The notes under the pieces were generated by a model that was given only the letters and a program-made list of their open reading frames with translations, did not search any database and was not told where the DNA came from. The translations under genes were made by a program, and so were the position numbers. A stretch of 64,000 nt of DNA from SpSt-501 sp037481615 (GTDB taxonomy: Bacteria > Desulfobacterota > Desulfobacteria > Desulfobacterales > SpSt-501), in NCBI GenBank assembly GCA_037481615.1, contig JBBFLI010000015.1. One strand, written 5' to 3'. Within the stretch, counting starts at the first letter, position 1, and the number at the start of each line of letters is the position of its first letter. Below, one piece after another: positions 15,735-24,354 of this stretch.

Positions 15735-16082
15735 TCAGGCCGTGCGTTTTTCGCGGATGCGCGCCGCTTTGCCCCGGAGGTTCCGCAAATAGTAGAGTTT
15801 CGCGCGCCGCACGCGGCCGCGGCTGACGATCTCCACGCGGTCGATCGCCGGCGAGTGCAGGGGGAAGATCCTCTCGACGCCCACCCCGTAGGAAACCTTG
15901 CGCACGGTGAAGGTCGCGTTCATGGCCCCGCCGCGGCGGCTGATCACAACCCCCTGGAAGGCCTGGAGGCGCTCTTTCTCCCCTTCCTTGATCTTGACGT
16001 GGACCTTCACGGTATCCCCGGGCAGGAAATCGGGGATGTCCATCCGCATCTGTTCGCGCTCGAGCAGTTCGATCGGGTTCAT
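15735..16082 (-). CDS. rplS: 50S ribosomal protein L19
   Basis: 115 residues, the normal length. Diagnostic stretches are IPDFLPGDTVKVHVKIKEG, RLQAFQGVVISRRGGAMNATFTVRK and GVERIFPLHSPAIDRVEIVSRG, with the basic tail RRAKLYYLRNLRGKAARI. It sits at the 30S-50S interface. AAGGAG is 7 bases before the ATG. A good promoter at 16127-16156 gives this gene and its downstream genes their own start within the operon. Confidence 0.98.
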   Translation of the reverse strand: MNPIELLEREQMRMDIPDFLPGDTVKVHVKIKEGEKERLQAFQGVVISRRGGAMNATFTVRKVSYGVGVERIFPLHSPAIDRVEIVSRGRVRRAKLYYLRNLRGKAARIREKRTA

Positions 16083-16126
16083 CGCCGGACTCCTTGCATC
16101 AAACGAATCGATGGTTGGAATCTGTA

Positions 16127-16156
16127 TCTATAGCCTTTCGCTTGATCGCCCGTCAA
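16127..16156 (-). promoter_or_regulatory. Sigma-70 promoter for rplS
   Basis: Minus strand TTGACG (16156-16151), 18-base spacer, TATAGA (16132-16127). It starts at the end of trmD and is 45 bases before the rplS start. The local AT content is clearly above that of the surroundings. Confidence 0.6.
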
Positions 16157-16980
16157 TGAAAATTTCCTTCCGAACGGCGCCCGCCCGCGGCCCGGCGGCC
16201 GGTGCGGGGGCGCGGGGGCCGACGGGGATCCTCCGGCGGGAGGATCTCCTTCAGGGTCGCCTGCATGCCGCGCAGGATCTTCCGTTCCTCGTCATCCAGA
16301 GGGCGCCCGCGCAACAGATCGGGCCGGTGGACGAGGGTACGCCACAGCGAAGCCTGCTTGCGCCAGCGCGCGATCCGGCGGTGGTCCCCGCTCTTCAAGA
16401 CCTCGGGCACGGCGCGGCCCTCGAACACGGCCGGACGCGTGTAGTGGGGGTGCTCGAGGAGCCCGTCGGCGAAGGAGTCGCCGGCGGCCGAATCGGGGTT
16501 GCCGAGAACCCCCGGCAGCAAGCGGACGACGGCGTCGATCACGGCCATCGCCGCCACCTCGCCCCCGCTCAGGACATAATCCCCGATCGAGACCTCCTCG
16601 GCGATCTCCTCCTCGCAGAGACGGTCGTCCACCCCCTCGTAGCGTCCGCAGACGAGGATCAACGCCCCGCGCCGGGAGAAATCGACGGCACGCGCCTGGG
16701 TGAACGGCGAGCCCTGGGCGCTCAGCAGAATCGCCTCCGCCTCCGGGGCGATCCGACGCGCGTGACGGAGTGCTGCGGCGAGCGGTTCGGGTTTCATCAC
16801 CATCCCGCTTCCCCCGCCGTAGGGGCGGTCGTCGGTCGTGCGGTGGCGGTCGGGGGCGAAGTCGCGGGGGTCGATCACCGCGAAATCCAGAAGCCCCCGC
16901 TCCCAGGCGAGCCGGACCATCCCGTGGGCGAAAAAGGAGGGGAACATCTGCGGGAAAATGGACAGCACCACGATCCGCAT
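16153..16980 (-). CDS. trmD: tRNA (guanine-37-N1)-methyltransferase
   Basis: 275 residues. It begins MRIVVLSIFPQMFPSFFAHG and has the SPOUT knot region: GGSGMVMKPEPL, LILVCGRYEGVDDRL, and SIGDYVLSGGEVAAMAVIDAV. The RPAVFEGRAVPEVLKSGDH segment of the C-terminal domain is also intact. It methylates G37 of tRNAs and prevents frameshifting. It follows rimM after 16 bases. A basic extension of about 15 residues at the C-terminus is longer than usual. Confidence 0.97.
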   Translation of the reverse strand: MRIVVLSIFPQMFPSFFAHGMVRLAWERGLLDFAVIDPRDFAPDRHRTTDDRPYGGGSGMVMKPEPLAAALRHARRIAPEAEAILLSAQGSPFTQARAVDFSRRGALILVCGRYEGVDDRLCEEEIAEEVSIGDYVLSGGEVAAMAVIDAVVRLLPGVLGNPDSAAGDSFADGLLEHPHYTRPAVFEGRAVPEVLKSGDHRRIARWRKQASLWRTLVHRPDLLRGRPLDDEERKILRGMQATLKEILPPEDPRRPPRPRTGRRAAGGRRSEGNFH

Positions 16981-16996
16981 ACGGGTCCGCCTCGCG

Positions 16997-17509
16997 CTAC
17001 GGGAGCCCTTCGGGGAGCGCGACGACCATGCGCCCGGAGACGAGGTCGACTTCGCGGATCACCGCGGCGAGGGCCGGGACGAGAATCTCCCGCCGGGCAT
17101 CGCGGACGACATAGACGTCGTTGCTCCCCGTGGGGAGGATGGAGACGAGACGACCGAGTAACCGGCCGTCGGCTTCGAAGACGGAAAGCCCGATCAGGTC
17201 CTCCCAGTAATAGGCGCCTTCGGGCAGGGGCGGGAGCTCGGCGCGGTCGACGAGGAGATCGCGGCCCACGAGGCCCTCGGCCGCCGTGCGGTCTTCGACC
17301 CCTTCGAGGTAGAGAACGAGCCCGCCTCTGCGGAGGCGCGTCTCGCGGAGGGTGAACGGGGCGTCCGCGCCCCGCGCGTCTCGGAGCCGCACGCGGCGTC
17401 CGGCCGTGAAGACGTCCGGGGACTCGGCGTAGGAGAGGAATTTCAGGCCGCCCCGGATCCCGTGGACGCCGATGATGCGGCCCAGGCAAAGCAGGGAGGA
17501 TTTGCCCAC
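16997..17509 (-). CDS. rimM: Ribosome maturation factor RimM
   Basis: 170 residues. The N-terminal RimM barrel (CLGRIIGVHGIRGGLKFLSYAE) and the C-terminal PRC barrel (YYWEDLIGLSVFEADGRLLGRLVSILPTGSNDVYVV, then EILVPALAAVIREVDL) are complete. It assists 30S head assembly by binding S19. It lies between rpsP and trmD as usual. The small KH-domain gene often found between rpsP and rimM is absent: the 75-base gap holds no frame. Confidence 0.95.
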   Translation of the reverse strand: MGKSSLLCLGRIIGVHGIRGGLKFLSYAESPDVFTAGRRVRLRDARGADAPFTLRETRLRRGGLVLYLEGVEDRTAAEGLVGRDLLVDRAELPPLPEGAYYWEDLIGLSVFEADGRLLGRLVSILPTGSNDVYVVRDARREILVPALAAVIREVDLVSGRMVVALPEGLP

Positions 17510-17584
17510 CGGAGGCTCGCGGATCGGCTCGGGCCCCCTCCCCGCGTCGGAAGGGAGGGGGATTCCCGCCCGTGCGGGGCCGGC

Positions 17585-17839
17585 TCAGGCCGGCCGGGCG
17601 AGCAGGCCCTGTTTTTTCAGCAGGCTGCGGACGGTGTCGGTGGGGGTCGCCCCCCGCTCGAGCCAGTAGCGCACCCGCTCGGTCTTGAAGGTGACGCGCG
17701 CCGGGTCGACCTTGGGGTCGTAGGTGCCGACGTTTTCGATGAAGCGGCCGTCGCGTTTGCTTTCGCTGTCGGCGACCACGATGCGATAGTAAGGCCGCTT
17801 GGTTGCACCGTGGCGTGCGAGTCGGATCTTGACTGCCAT
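17585..17839 (-). CDS. rpsP: 30S ribosomal protein S16
   Basis: 84 residues. It begins MAVKIRLARHGATKRPYYRIVVADSE and contains GRFIENVGTYDP and RVRYWLERGATPTDTVRSLL, all diagnostic of S16. AAGGAG is placed 6 bases before the ATG. It is the second gene of the operon, 19 bases after ffh. Confidence 0.98.
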   Translation of the reverse strand: MAVKIRLARHGATKRPYYRIVVADSESKRDGRFIENVGTYDPKVDPARVTFKTERVRYWLERGATPTDTVRSLLKKQGLLARPA

Positions 17840-17858
17840 GGGGGACTCTCCTTGGGGG

Positions 17859-19181
17859 TTAAAAGGGCGGCGCTCCGCGGCGGAGGCCGCCGGATTGGAA
17901 TTTCTTGAGCATCTTGAGCATCTGGTCGTAGTTCTTGAGCAGGCCGTTCACGTCCTGGACGCGCGTTCCGCTGCCGGCCGCGATCCGCCGCCGCCGGCTG
18001 CCGTTGATGATGCGGTGGTTGCGGCGCTCCTCGGGGGTCATGGAGTTGATGATCGCCTCGATGCGCACGAATTCGCGGTCGTCGACCTCGAGGTCCTTCA
18101 AGTGCTTGATCTTGCCCATCCCGGGGATCATCTTCAGCAAGTCCGCGAGCGACCCCATGCGGCGCACCTGGCGGAGCTGATCCCGGAAGTCCTCGAGCGT
18201 GAATTCGTTCTTGCGCAGTTTCTTCTGGAGCTCGAGGGCCTTCTTCTGGTCCACCGCCTCCCGGGCCTTCTCGATGAAGCCCAGGACGTCCCCCATGCCG
18301 AGGATGCTCGAGGCGATGCGCTCGGGGTGAAAGGGCTCGAGGGCGGTCGGCTTTTCGCCGACCCCGATGAAGAGAATCGGCTTGCCCGTGATGGCGCGGA
18401 TGGAGAGCGCCGCCCCGCCGCGGGCGTCCCCGTCCATCTTGGTGAGGATCACGCCCGTGAGATCGAGCCGCTCGTTGAACGCCCGGGCGCTGTTGACCGC
18501 GTCCTGGCCGGTCATGGCATCGGCGACGAACAGGATGTCCCCCGGCCGCAGGGCCTCCCGGATGCGGCCGAGCTCGGCCATGAGCTCCTCGTCGATGTGC
18601 AGGCGGCCGGCGGTGTCGAGAACCAGCGTGTCCGCACGGCGCTGAAAAGCCTGGGCCTTCGCCTCGAGGCAGATCGCGACCGGGTCCTGTTCGGGGCGCG
18701 AAGGGAACACGGGGATGCCGAGCTGGTCGCCCAGGACCTGCAGCTGCTCGATCGCCGCCGGGCGGTAAACATCGGCCGGGACGAGGAGCGGGTGGCGCCC
18801 CTCCTTGCGCAGCCGCAGGGCGAGCTTGGCGGCGGTCGTGGTCTTGCCGGAGCCCTGCAGGCCGACCAGCATGAGGCAGGCGGGCGGAGCGCCGGAGAGG
18901 CGAAGCGCCGCGCTCTGGGAGCCCATCAGCTCGCAGAGCGTCTCGTGGACGATCTTCACGACCTGCTGCCCGGGGGTGAGGCTCGCCATCACCTCCTGGC
19001 CGAGGGCCCGCGCCCGCACCTGGTCGATGAACTGCTTGACCACGCGGTAATGGACGTCGGCCTCGAGCAGGGCGAGGCGTACCTCGCGCAGGCCCTCCTC
19101 GATGTTCGCCTCGGTCAGCCGGCCGTGGCCGCGGAGCTTCTTGAAGACCGATTCGAGTTTTTCGCTGAGTTGCTCGAACAT
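17859..19181 (-). CDS. ffh: Signal recognition particle protein Ffh
   Basis: 440 residues. The N domain is about 1-95, the G domain has the P-loop GLQGSGKTTTAAKLA at about 107-121, and the GTPase motifs DTAGRLHID and TKMDGDARGG follow. The Met-rich M domain (LRQVRRMGSLADLLKMIPGMGKI, SMTPEERRNHRIINGSRRRRIAAGSG) binds SRP RNA and signal sequences. It targets nascent membrane proteins to FtsY. It is the first gene of the operon and has a clear promoter at 19209-19237. The M domain ends soon after its last helix, slightly shorter than in E. coli. Confidence 0.98.
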   Translation of the reverse strand: MFEQLSEKLESVFKKLRGHGRLTEANIEEGLREVRLALLEADVHYRVVKQFIDQVRARALGQEVMASLTPGQQVVKIVHETLCELMGSQSAALRLSGAPPACLMLVGLQGSGKTTTAAKLALRLRKEGRHPLLVPADVYRPAAIEQLQVLGDQLGIPVFPSRPEQDPVAICLEAKAQAFQRRADTLVLDTAGRLHIDEELMAELGRIREALRPGDILFVADAMTGQDAVNSARAFNERLDLTGVILTKMDGDARGGAALSIRAITGKPILFIGVGEKPTALEPFHPERIASSILGMGDVLGFIEKAREAVDQKKALELQKKLRKNEFTLEDFRDQLRQVRRMGSLADLLKMIPGMGKIKHLKDLEVDDREFVRIEAIINSMTPEERRNHRIINGSRRRRIAAGSGTRVQDVNGLLKNYDQMLKMLKKFQSGGLRRGAPPF

Positions 19182-19208
19182 CGTTTCTGTACTCTTTGTA
19201 AAATCTTG

Positions 19209-19237
19209 AAATTACAATGCCATCAATGCTAAGTCAA
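19209..19237 (-). promoter_or_regulatory. Sigma-70 promoter of the ffh operon
   Basis: Minus strand TTGACT (19237-19232), 17-base spacer, TAATTT (19214-19209). The region is markedly AT-rich compared with the coding sequence and lies 28 bases before the ffh start codon. Confidence 0.72.
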
Positions 19238-19291
19238 GGAAAAAGCCCTGACCTCCCCGCTTCCGGTGCAGCCCTTGGCGGGGAGGGGAAG

Positions 19292-20359
19292 ATGACGACG
19301 AGGTGCCGGCCCTTGCCCTCCGACCTCCTGGACCTCTCCCGCGGGGATCTCGCGGCGTGGCTCGTTGCCCGCGGCCTTCCCGCCTGGCGGGCCGCCCAGG
19401 TCCTGCGCTGGGTCTACGCCCGGGGTGTCACCGACTTCGGGGCGATGACCGACCTCTCGCGGGAGCTGCGGGGGCTGCTCGCCGAACATTTCCGCATCGC
19501 GCCGCCCGAGATCCGGGAGCGGCTCGTCGCGGCCGACGGGACGGAGAAGTTCCTCTTCGGCCTGGAGGACGGCGAGGCGATCGAGGGCGTACTCCTCCCC
19601 GAGCGCGGCCATTTCACGCTCTGCGTCTCGAGCCAGGCGGGCTGCGCCCAGGGGTGCCGCTTCTGCCTGACCGGCCGGGGCGGCTTCCGCAGAAACCTGC
19701 GGCCGGCGGAGATCTTGGGCCAGGTGCTCGCCGTGCGCCGGGCGATCCCCGAACCCGGGCGCTTGACGAACCTCGTCTTCATGGGCATGGGCGAGCCCCT
19801 CGCCAACCTCGAAAACCTCTTGCAGGCGCTTTCCCTCTTGACCGACGCCGAGGTCGGCATGGGCTTCGCGGCCCGGCGCATCACGGTGTCCACCGCGGGG
19901 CTGGTGCCGCAGATGCCCGCCTTCGGCCGCGCAAGCCGGGTAAGCCTTGCGGTCTCGCTCAACGCCGCCGACGACGAGACCCGAAGCCGTCTCATGCCGG
20001 TCAACCGCCGCTGGCCTCTGGCCGAGCTCCTCGAAGCCTGCCGCCGCTACCCGCTTCCCCCCGGCCGGCGCCTGACCTTCGAGTACATCCTCATCCGAGA
20101 CGTGAACGATTCCCCCGCGGATGCACGACGCCTGTGCCGGCTGCTCGCGCCGATCCGCTGCAAGGTGAACCTCATCCCCTTCAACCCGCACCCCGGGTGC
20201 GCCTTCGCCCGGCCCGCCGAGGAGAGGATCCTCGCCTTCCAGAAGGTGCTCCTCGAGGCCCGGCTGACCGCGATCATCCGCCGCAGCAAGGGGGAGGACA
20301 TCCTGGCCGCCTGCGGGCAGCTGCGCGGACAGCGGGCCCCCGCGGCGGGGGGGGGCTAG
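19292..20359 (+). CDS. rlmN: 23S rRNA/tRNA adenosine C2-methyltransferase RlmN
   Basis: 355 residues. The radical-SAM cluster motif C118-x3-C122-x2-C125 is in CAQGCRFCLTG, preceded by TLCVSSQAG. MGMGEPLANLENLL, the SAM-binding ITVSTAGLVPQM, and the Asn in SLNAADDETRSRLMPVNRRWPL are all present. The methyl-accepting Cys is in the C-terminal GEDILAACGQL. It makes 2-methyladenosine in 23S rRNA A2503 and tRNA A37. I set the start at 19292 because GGGAGGGG precedes it; a start 75 bases upstream would add a tail unlike the family. Its stop overlaps the convergent thiouridylase-like gene. Confidence 0.96.
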   Translation: MTTRCRPLPSDLLDLSRGDLAAWLVARGLPAWRAAQVLRWVYARGVTDFGAMTDLSRELRGLLAEHFRIAPPEIRERLVAADGTEKFLFGLEDGEAIEGVLLPERGHFTLCVSSQAGCAQGCRFCLTGRGGFRRNLRPAEILGQVLAVRRAIPEPGRLTNLVFMGMGEPLANLENLLQALSLLTDAEVGMGFAARRITVSTAGLVPQMPAFGRASRVSLAVSLNAADDETRSRLMPVNRRWPLAELLEACRRYPLPPGRRLTFEYILIRDVNDSPADARRLCRLLAPIRCKVNLIPFNPHPGCAFARPAEERILAFQKVLLEARLTAIIRRSKGEDILAACGQLRGQRAPAAGGG

Positions 20360-21351
20360 AGCAGCCAGCTCCGCGATTCTTCCGGCGGGAGCGGCGGCAC
20401 GGAAATCTCTTCCCGCCCCGCGGGGCGGTTCACGACCACGACCGAAGCCTCCGATCGCGGGGCCCGGGTGTAGCCCAGGCAGATCGCGGCCGCCCGCCTC
20501 ACGGCCTCCTCGTCCGCCTCCCCCTGCAGCAGGCCGATCGGGCTCGGGTGGTCGCGCACGTCGAGGACGACGTCGCGCCCGGCGTCCCGGAAGCGGAGCA
20601 GGAACTCGTTTTCCTTTTCGGTCCGGCCGACGATCAGCTTGGCCCGGGGGTGCAGCCGGAAGTGGCGGCCCGCCTTCAGCAGGTGCAACTCGCTCTCCGT
20701 GCACGCCGCGCCGTGCCGGAAGAGATCCTGCAGGCGCCGGCTGAAACCCTTGTCCGTGAGCAGGCAGCCGCCCGCCGGCGCGGGGTACTCGGAGATGCCG
20801 AAGCTGCGGGCGAGCGCGATCTGCTCCTTGCGGCCGCGTCCGCGGATGGCGAGCAGCCGCCCCCGGTCGACCCAGCCGCGCTGCTCGGGGATCGTCTCCG
20901 GCAGGAGCTGCGCGCTGAGGGGCCGCACGATCAGGCCCCCCATGCCGGAGTGCTTTTCCACGTAGCGCAGCGAAGGCAGGGTCTGCGACATCGGCCGCTG
21001 GCCGAGGACCTCGCCGCTGAAGAGGAAGTCGAAGCCGCGCTCGCGCATCAGCTCGCCCGCGATGCGGAACATCAGGCTGTGGCAGTCCATGCAGGGGTTC
21101 ATGCATTTGCCGTAGCCCGCCGGCGGGTTGCGCAGCATGGGGAGATAGCGGTCGGTGATGGTGAGCACCGTGAGCGGGATGCCGGTCAGGCGCGCGGCGC
21201 GGCGTGCCTTGCGGGCGTCGAAGAACGGGGTTTCGAAGCACACCCACTCGACCGCGATCCCCTGGGCGCGGAGCACGAGACCCGCGAGCATGCTGTCCAG
21301 GCCGCCGGAGCAGAGCCCCAGGGCGCGGATCGTTTTCTCGCAAACGGTCAT
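20356..21351 (-). CDS. PP-loop ATPase, tRNA thiouridylase-like, with C-terminal DUF814-like domain
   Basis: 331 residues. The N-terminal PP-loop (GLCSGGLDSMLAGL, SGGLDS at 15-20) is followed by GYGKCMNPCMDCHSLMF, a Cys pair as in MnmA/TtuA-like sulfur transferases, and SGEVLGQRPMSQ. The C-terminal part (LIVGRTEKENEFLLRFR, DVVLDVRDHPSPIGLL) resembles the NFACT-R/DUF814 RNA-binding fold. In databases such proteins are often called tRNA 4-thiouridine synthase or 2-thiouridylase; the exact nucleotide is unknown. The start at 21351 is supported by AAGAGG 6-7 bases upstream rather than an earlier ATG. It overlaps rlmN by 4 bases tail to tail. Confidence 0.82.
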   Translation of the reverse strand: MTVCEKTIRALGLCSGGLDSMLAGLVLRAQGIAVEWVCFETPFFDARKARRAARLTGIPLTVLTITDRYLPMLRNPPAGYGKCMNPCMDCHSLMFRIAGELMRERGFDFLFSGEVLGQRPMSQTLPSLRYVEKHSGMGGLIVRPLSAQLLPETIPEQRGWVDRGRLLAIRGRGRKEQIALARSFGISEYPAPAGGCLLTDKGFSRRLQDLFRHGAACTESELHLLKAGRHFRLHPRAKLIVGRTEKENEFLLRFRDAGRDVVLDVRDHPSPIGLLQGEADEEAVRRAAAICLGYTRAPRSEASVVVVNRPAGREEISVPPLPPEESRSWLL

Positions 21352-21443
21352 GGAAACCTCTTGACGGGGTTCCCCGGCGGAGCCCACCATGGCGCTTCGG
21401 CGGAAAAATTCCTCAGAACGGAAACTAATCTTTCGGAGGTCCG

Positions 21444-22199
21444 ATGCAAGCCGCCGTCCCCCCCCGGCGCGACCCTCCGCCCGATCCCGTGAAACGGCGG
21501 GCCGCCCGCATCCGTGCGGTGCTCCGGGCGCGTTACCCCGAGGTGCGGCCGCAGCTCCTGCACCGCAACCCCTTCGAGCTGCTGATCGCCACCATCCTCT
21601 CCGCGCAGTGCACCGACCGCCAGGTGAACCGGGTCACCCCCGCGCTCTTCCGGGAGTTGCCGGGCCCGCGGGACTTCGCCGCCGCCCCCCTGTCGCGCAT
21701 CGAGGCGCTCGTGCGGTCCACGGGCTTTTACCGGAACAAGGCCCGGAACATCAAGGCCTGCTGCCGGGCGCTCCTTGCCGAACACGGCGGCGAGGTGCCG
21801 CGCACGCTCGAGGAGCTGGTGCGGCTCCCCGGCGTGGGCCGCAAGACGGCGAACGTCGTCCTCGGGGCCGCCTTCGGCATCCCCGGGATCGTGGTCGACA
21901 CCCACGTGGCGCGGCTCGCGCGCCGGCTCGGGTTGAGCCCCCGGCGCGACCCGCGCCGGATCGAGCAGGACCTGATGGCGGTCGTCCCGCGGTCCGAGTG
22001 GAGCGCCTTTTCGCTGCGGCTGGTCTTCTTCGGCCGCGAGGTGTGCACGGCCCGCAGGCCGCGCTGCCCGGAATGCCCCCTCGCATCGATCTGCCCCTAC
22101 CCCGGCAAGACGCCCGCGGCGCCGGTCGGGCCGCGCGCGACGGCTGCGGGGGCGGCCCCGGGCAAAGCAGCGCGCGGGGAGGCCCGCGAGGGGCGCTAA
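21444..22199 (+). CDS. nth: Endonuclease III
   Basis: 251 residues. The helix-hairpin-helix LPGVGRKTANVVL contains the catalytic Lys134, with Asp152 in VVDTHVARL. The 4Fe-4S cluster ligands are C201-x6-C208-x2-C211-x5-C217. It excises oxidised pyrimidines and cuts the abasic site in base-excision repair. GGAGG lies 5 bases before the ATG. The C-terminus has about 30 extra low-complexity Ala/Gly/Arg residues after the cluster, longer than the usual 211-residue enzyme. Its stop overlaps the convergent TauE gene by 4 bases. Confidence 0.95.
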   Translation: MQAAVPPRRDPPPDPVKRRAARIRAVLRARYPEVRPQLLHRNPFELLIATILSAQCTDRQVNRVTPALFRELPGPRDFAAAPLSRIEALVRSTGFYRNKARNIKACCRALLAEHGGEVPRTLEELVRLPGVGRKTANVVLGAAFGIPGIVVDTHVARLARRLGLSPRRDPRRIEQDLMAVVPRSEWSAFSLRLVFFGREVCTARRPRCPECPLASICPYPGKTPAAPVGPRATAAGAAPGKAARGEAREGR

Positions 22200-23170
22200 C
22201 CGAAGAACGAGGTGATGTAGCGCAGGGCGACAAACACGATCAGGGCGCCGAGAAGCCCCTTGATCGCCTGCTGCGGGACGTATTTCTGCAGGCGGGCCCC
22301 GAGGTACATGCCCGCGAAGCCCCCGGCGCCGAAGAGGGCCCCGAGGAGCCAGTCGGGCCTTGTGGCCAGCCCGGCCTGCGCGGGAATGACGCTGTAGAAG
22401 AAGACGCCCGCGATCGAGGTGAGAAAGGTGCCCATGAGCGCCGCCCCGGCGACGGTGTAGACCGGCAGCCGGAAGAAGGCCACGCAGAAGGGGGCGATGA
22501 TCGCCCCGCCTCCGATCCCATAGGTGCCGCCGATCACGCCCACGACAAAGGCGAGCGCGAACATCCCCGGGGTGGAGTAGGAGAAGCGCTCCCCCCAGAA
22601 TTCATACACCACCCGGAGGGCGTTGAACGAGACCGTGCGCACGACCGCCTCCGCGGGGAGCCCGGCCGCGATCCTCGTCGCGCGGTCGCTTTTCAGGCGC
22701 TTGACCTGCTCCTGGAAACGCTGCTCAAGGGCTTTCATTTGCTGTTTGCCCCGCCGCGAGCGGGGCGTGAGCTCCCAGAGCAGGCGGCCGCCGATGTAGA
22801 GCAGAACGAGGCCGACGAAGAGCTTGAAGGCCCGGGGGTCCGGAAGGTAGAGGACGCGGAGGTAGTAGCCGATCAGCACCCCGGGGAGGGTCCCCGCGAT
22901 CACGATCGCGGTGAGCGGCCAGGCCATGCGCCCCTCGCGGATGTAGCGGTAGACGCCGCTCGGGATGGCGACGATGTTGTAGACGAAGTTCGTGGCGCTG
23001 ACCGAGGGGGAGCTGTAATGGAGCACGCTCACCTGGAAGGGCAGCAGCAGAAACGCCCCCGACACCCCGCCCATGGAGGTGAGGGTGGAGACGACCAGCG
23101 CGACGAGAGGCGGAAGAAACCAGAGGGTTTCGACACCGGAAACGGGGAACCGCATCACCATCGCCTCCAT
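22196..23170 (-). CDS. TauE/SafE family anion exporter
   Basis: 324 residues with about eight membrane segments in two TauE repeats: LVVSTLTSMGGVSGAFLLLPFQ near the N-terminus and FVVGVIGGTYGIGGGAIIAPF in the second half, each with the Gly-rich loop of the family. The cytoplasmic linker is long and basic (about 130-165). TauE/SafE proteins export sulfite, sulfoacetate or other small anions. The gene is divergent from a TunR-like tungstate/molybdate regulator, with a possible operator at its promoter, so an oxyanion substrate is a reasonable but unproven idea. AGGAGG lies 6 bases before the start. Confidence 0.85.
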   Translation of the reverse strand: MEAMVMRFPVSGVETLWFLPPLVALVVSTLTSMGGVSGAFLLLPFQVSVLHYSSPSVSATNFVYNIVAIPSGVYRYIREGRMAWPLTAIVIAGTLPGVLIGYYLRVLYLPDPRAFKLFVGLVLLYIGGRLLWELTPRSRRGKQQMKALEQRFQEQVKRLKSDRATRIAAGLPAEAVVRTVSFNALRVVYEFWGERFSYSTPGMFALAFVVGVIGGTYGIGGGAIIAPFCVAFFRLPVYTVAGAALMGTFLTSIAGVFFYSVIPAQAGLATRPDWLLGALFGAGGFAGMYLGARLQKYVPQQAIKGLLGALIVFVALRYITSFFG

Positions 23171-23225
23171 GCGGGCCTCCTGCTCTCCGCCGCCGGCGGG
23201 GGGGTTGCAGAGACACGGTTTTTAT

Positions 23226-23273
23226 CTTATTCGTGACAGTGTAAGTCTACGCCCTTGCGCGCGGGCGTGTCAA
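23226..23273 (-). promoter_or_regulatory. Promoter of the TauE gene with overlapping inverted repeat
   Basis: Minus strand TTGACA (23273-23268), 18-base spacer, TAGACT (23249-23244). An imperfect inverted repeat CTTAT-N10-GTAAG (23226-23245) covers the end of the -10 box and the likely start site, where a repressor would act. It lies between the TauE gene and the TunR-like gene, so it is a candidate operator for that regulator. The known TunR site could not be compared here. Confidence 0.45.
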
Positions 23274-23298
23274 GGCGAACCCGTCACCGGGAGGATGC

Positions 23299-24354
23299 AT
23301 GCCGCCGCGCGACCCGAACCCGAGCCCCTCTCCCCGCCCCCCGGCGGCGGCACGGCCCTGCCTCACGTCCCGCCAGCTCGACCGCCTGGGGGAAGCCTTC
23401 GACGCCTGGGTGCGGGCCGCGCGGCGCGCCGACATCGCGCGGTCGCGGCGCCGCGTGCGGCTGATCTATCTTTTGATCCGCCACACCGGCGCGCGTCTGC
23501 GGGAGGTGCTGGAACTCGATCCCGGCCGTGACGTGGATCCCGGGCGCGGCCGGGTCCGCTTCCGCAAGAGCGGGGGGAAACGGGGTCGGGCCCGCGAAGT
23601 GCGGATTCCCGGGGAGCTGGCCGCCGAGGCCGAAGCGCTCGCCGCGGAAGCCGGCCGCCCCGCCGGCGGGAGGCTTGCCCTGGACCCCGCCCACGTGCGC
23701 CGCAAATTCTACGAGCGCGCCCGGGAGATCGGCCTGCCGCGGGCGATGGCCGCACCGGAGGCCGTCCGGCGTTCGCGGGCGCTCGAGCTGTTGCGCGAGA
23801 ACGTGCCCCTCCCGGTCGTCCAGCGCATCCTGGGCCAGGCCAGCCCGGCCCGGGCCGCCTCGTACGTCCGCTTTTCGGAGGCGGACCTGCAGCGGGCGGA
23901 GGCCTTTTACCTCGAGCGCGCCCGGCGGCGCACGACCTCGGCCCGAAACGCCTTCTTCGGCAAGGTTGCGGCCATCCGCCGGGGCGATGTCCAGGCCGAG
24001 GTCGGCATCGCGCTTCCCTCCGGAGAACGCCTGCGGGCCGTGATCACCCGGGAGAGCCTGAAGCGGCTGGGGTTGCGGGTGGGGGGGTGGGTCGCGGCCG
24101 AGGTGAAAGCCCCGTGGCTGTCGCTGCACGCGGGAGAGGAGGCGGCGAAATCGAGCGCCGACAACGTCTTCGCCGGGAGGGTCGTGCGGCTGCGGCGGGG
24201 GGCCCTCACCGCGGAGGTCGTCACGCGAAGCGAAGGGGGGGTCGAGCTTTGCGCGGTGATCACCCGCGAGAGCGCCACGCGCCTCGGCCTGCGGCGCGGC
24301 CAAAGGGTGCAAGTCGGCTTCAGCGCTTTCGCCGTGGTCCTGCACGAGGCCTGA
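23299..24354 (+). CDS. tunR: TunR-like tungstate/molybdate regulator: integrase-like DNA-binding domain plus two TOBE/Mop domains
   Basis: 351 residues. Residues about 25-205 resemble the catalytic/DNA-binding core of tyrosine recombinases (LIYLLIRHTGARLREVLEL with Arg66; VVQRILGQASPARAASYVRF with Tyr189), but the HxxR motif is missing, so recombination is unlikely. Two TOBE/Mop domains follow (about 214-276 and 284-349), each with ITRES-x3-LGLR, the oxyanion-binding fold of ModE and MopI. This layout is that of TunR, the tungstate-responsive regulator of sulfate reducers. GGGAGG lies 4 bases before the ATG. No tup or mod transporter is near; the divergent TauE exporter is the only obvious local target. 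Confidence 0.75.
   Translation: MPPRDPNPSPSPRPPAAARPCLTSRQLDRLGEAFDAWVRAARRADIARSRRRVRLIYLLIRHTGARLREVLELDPGRDVDPGRGRVRFRKSGGKRGRAREVRIPGELAAEAEALAAEAGRPAGGRLALDPAHVRRKFYERAREIGLPRAMAAPEAVRRSRALELLRENVPLPVVQRILGQASPARAASYVRFSEADLQRAEAFYLERARRRTTSARNAFFGKVAAIRRGDVQAEVGIALPSGERLRAVITRESLKRLGLRVGGWVAAEVKAPWLSLHAGEEAAKSSADNVFAGRVVRLRRGALTAEVVTRSEGGVELCAVITRESATRLGLRRGQRVQVGFSAFAVVLHEA

Noticed and set aside
17510..17584. Missing KH-domain gene between rpsP and rimM
   Set aside because: The gap is only 75 bases and holds no frame; many genomes lack the gene at this place, so it is not evidence of damage.
23299..24354. Phage integrase / mobile element
   Set aside because: The recombinase-like domain lacks the HxxR residues and is fused to two TOBE/Mop domains; no att sites or phage genes are nearby. 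The layout is that of TunR-type regulators.
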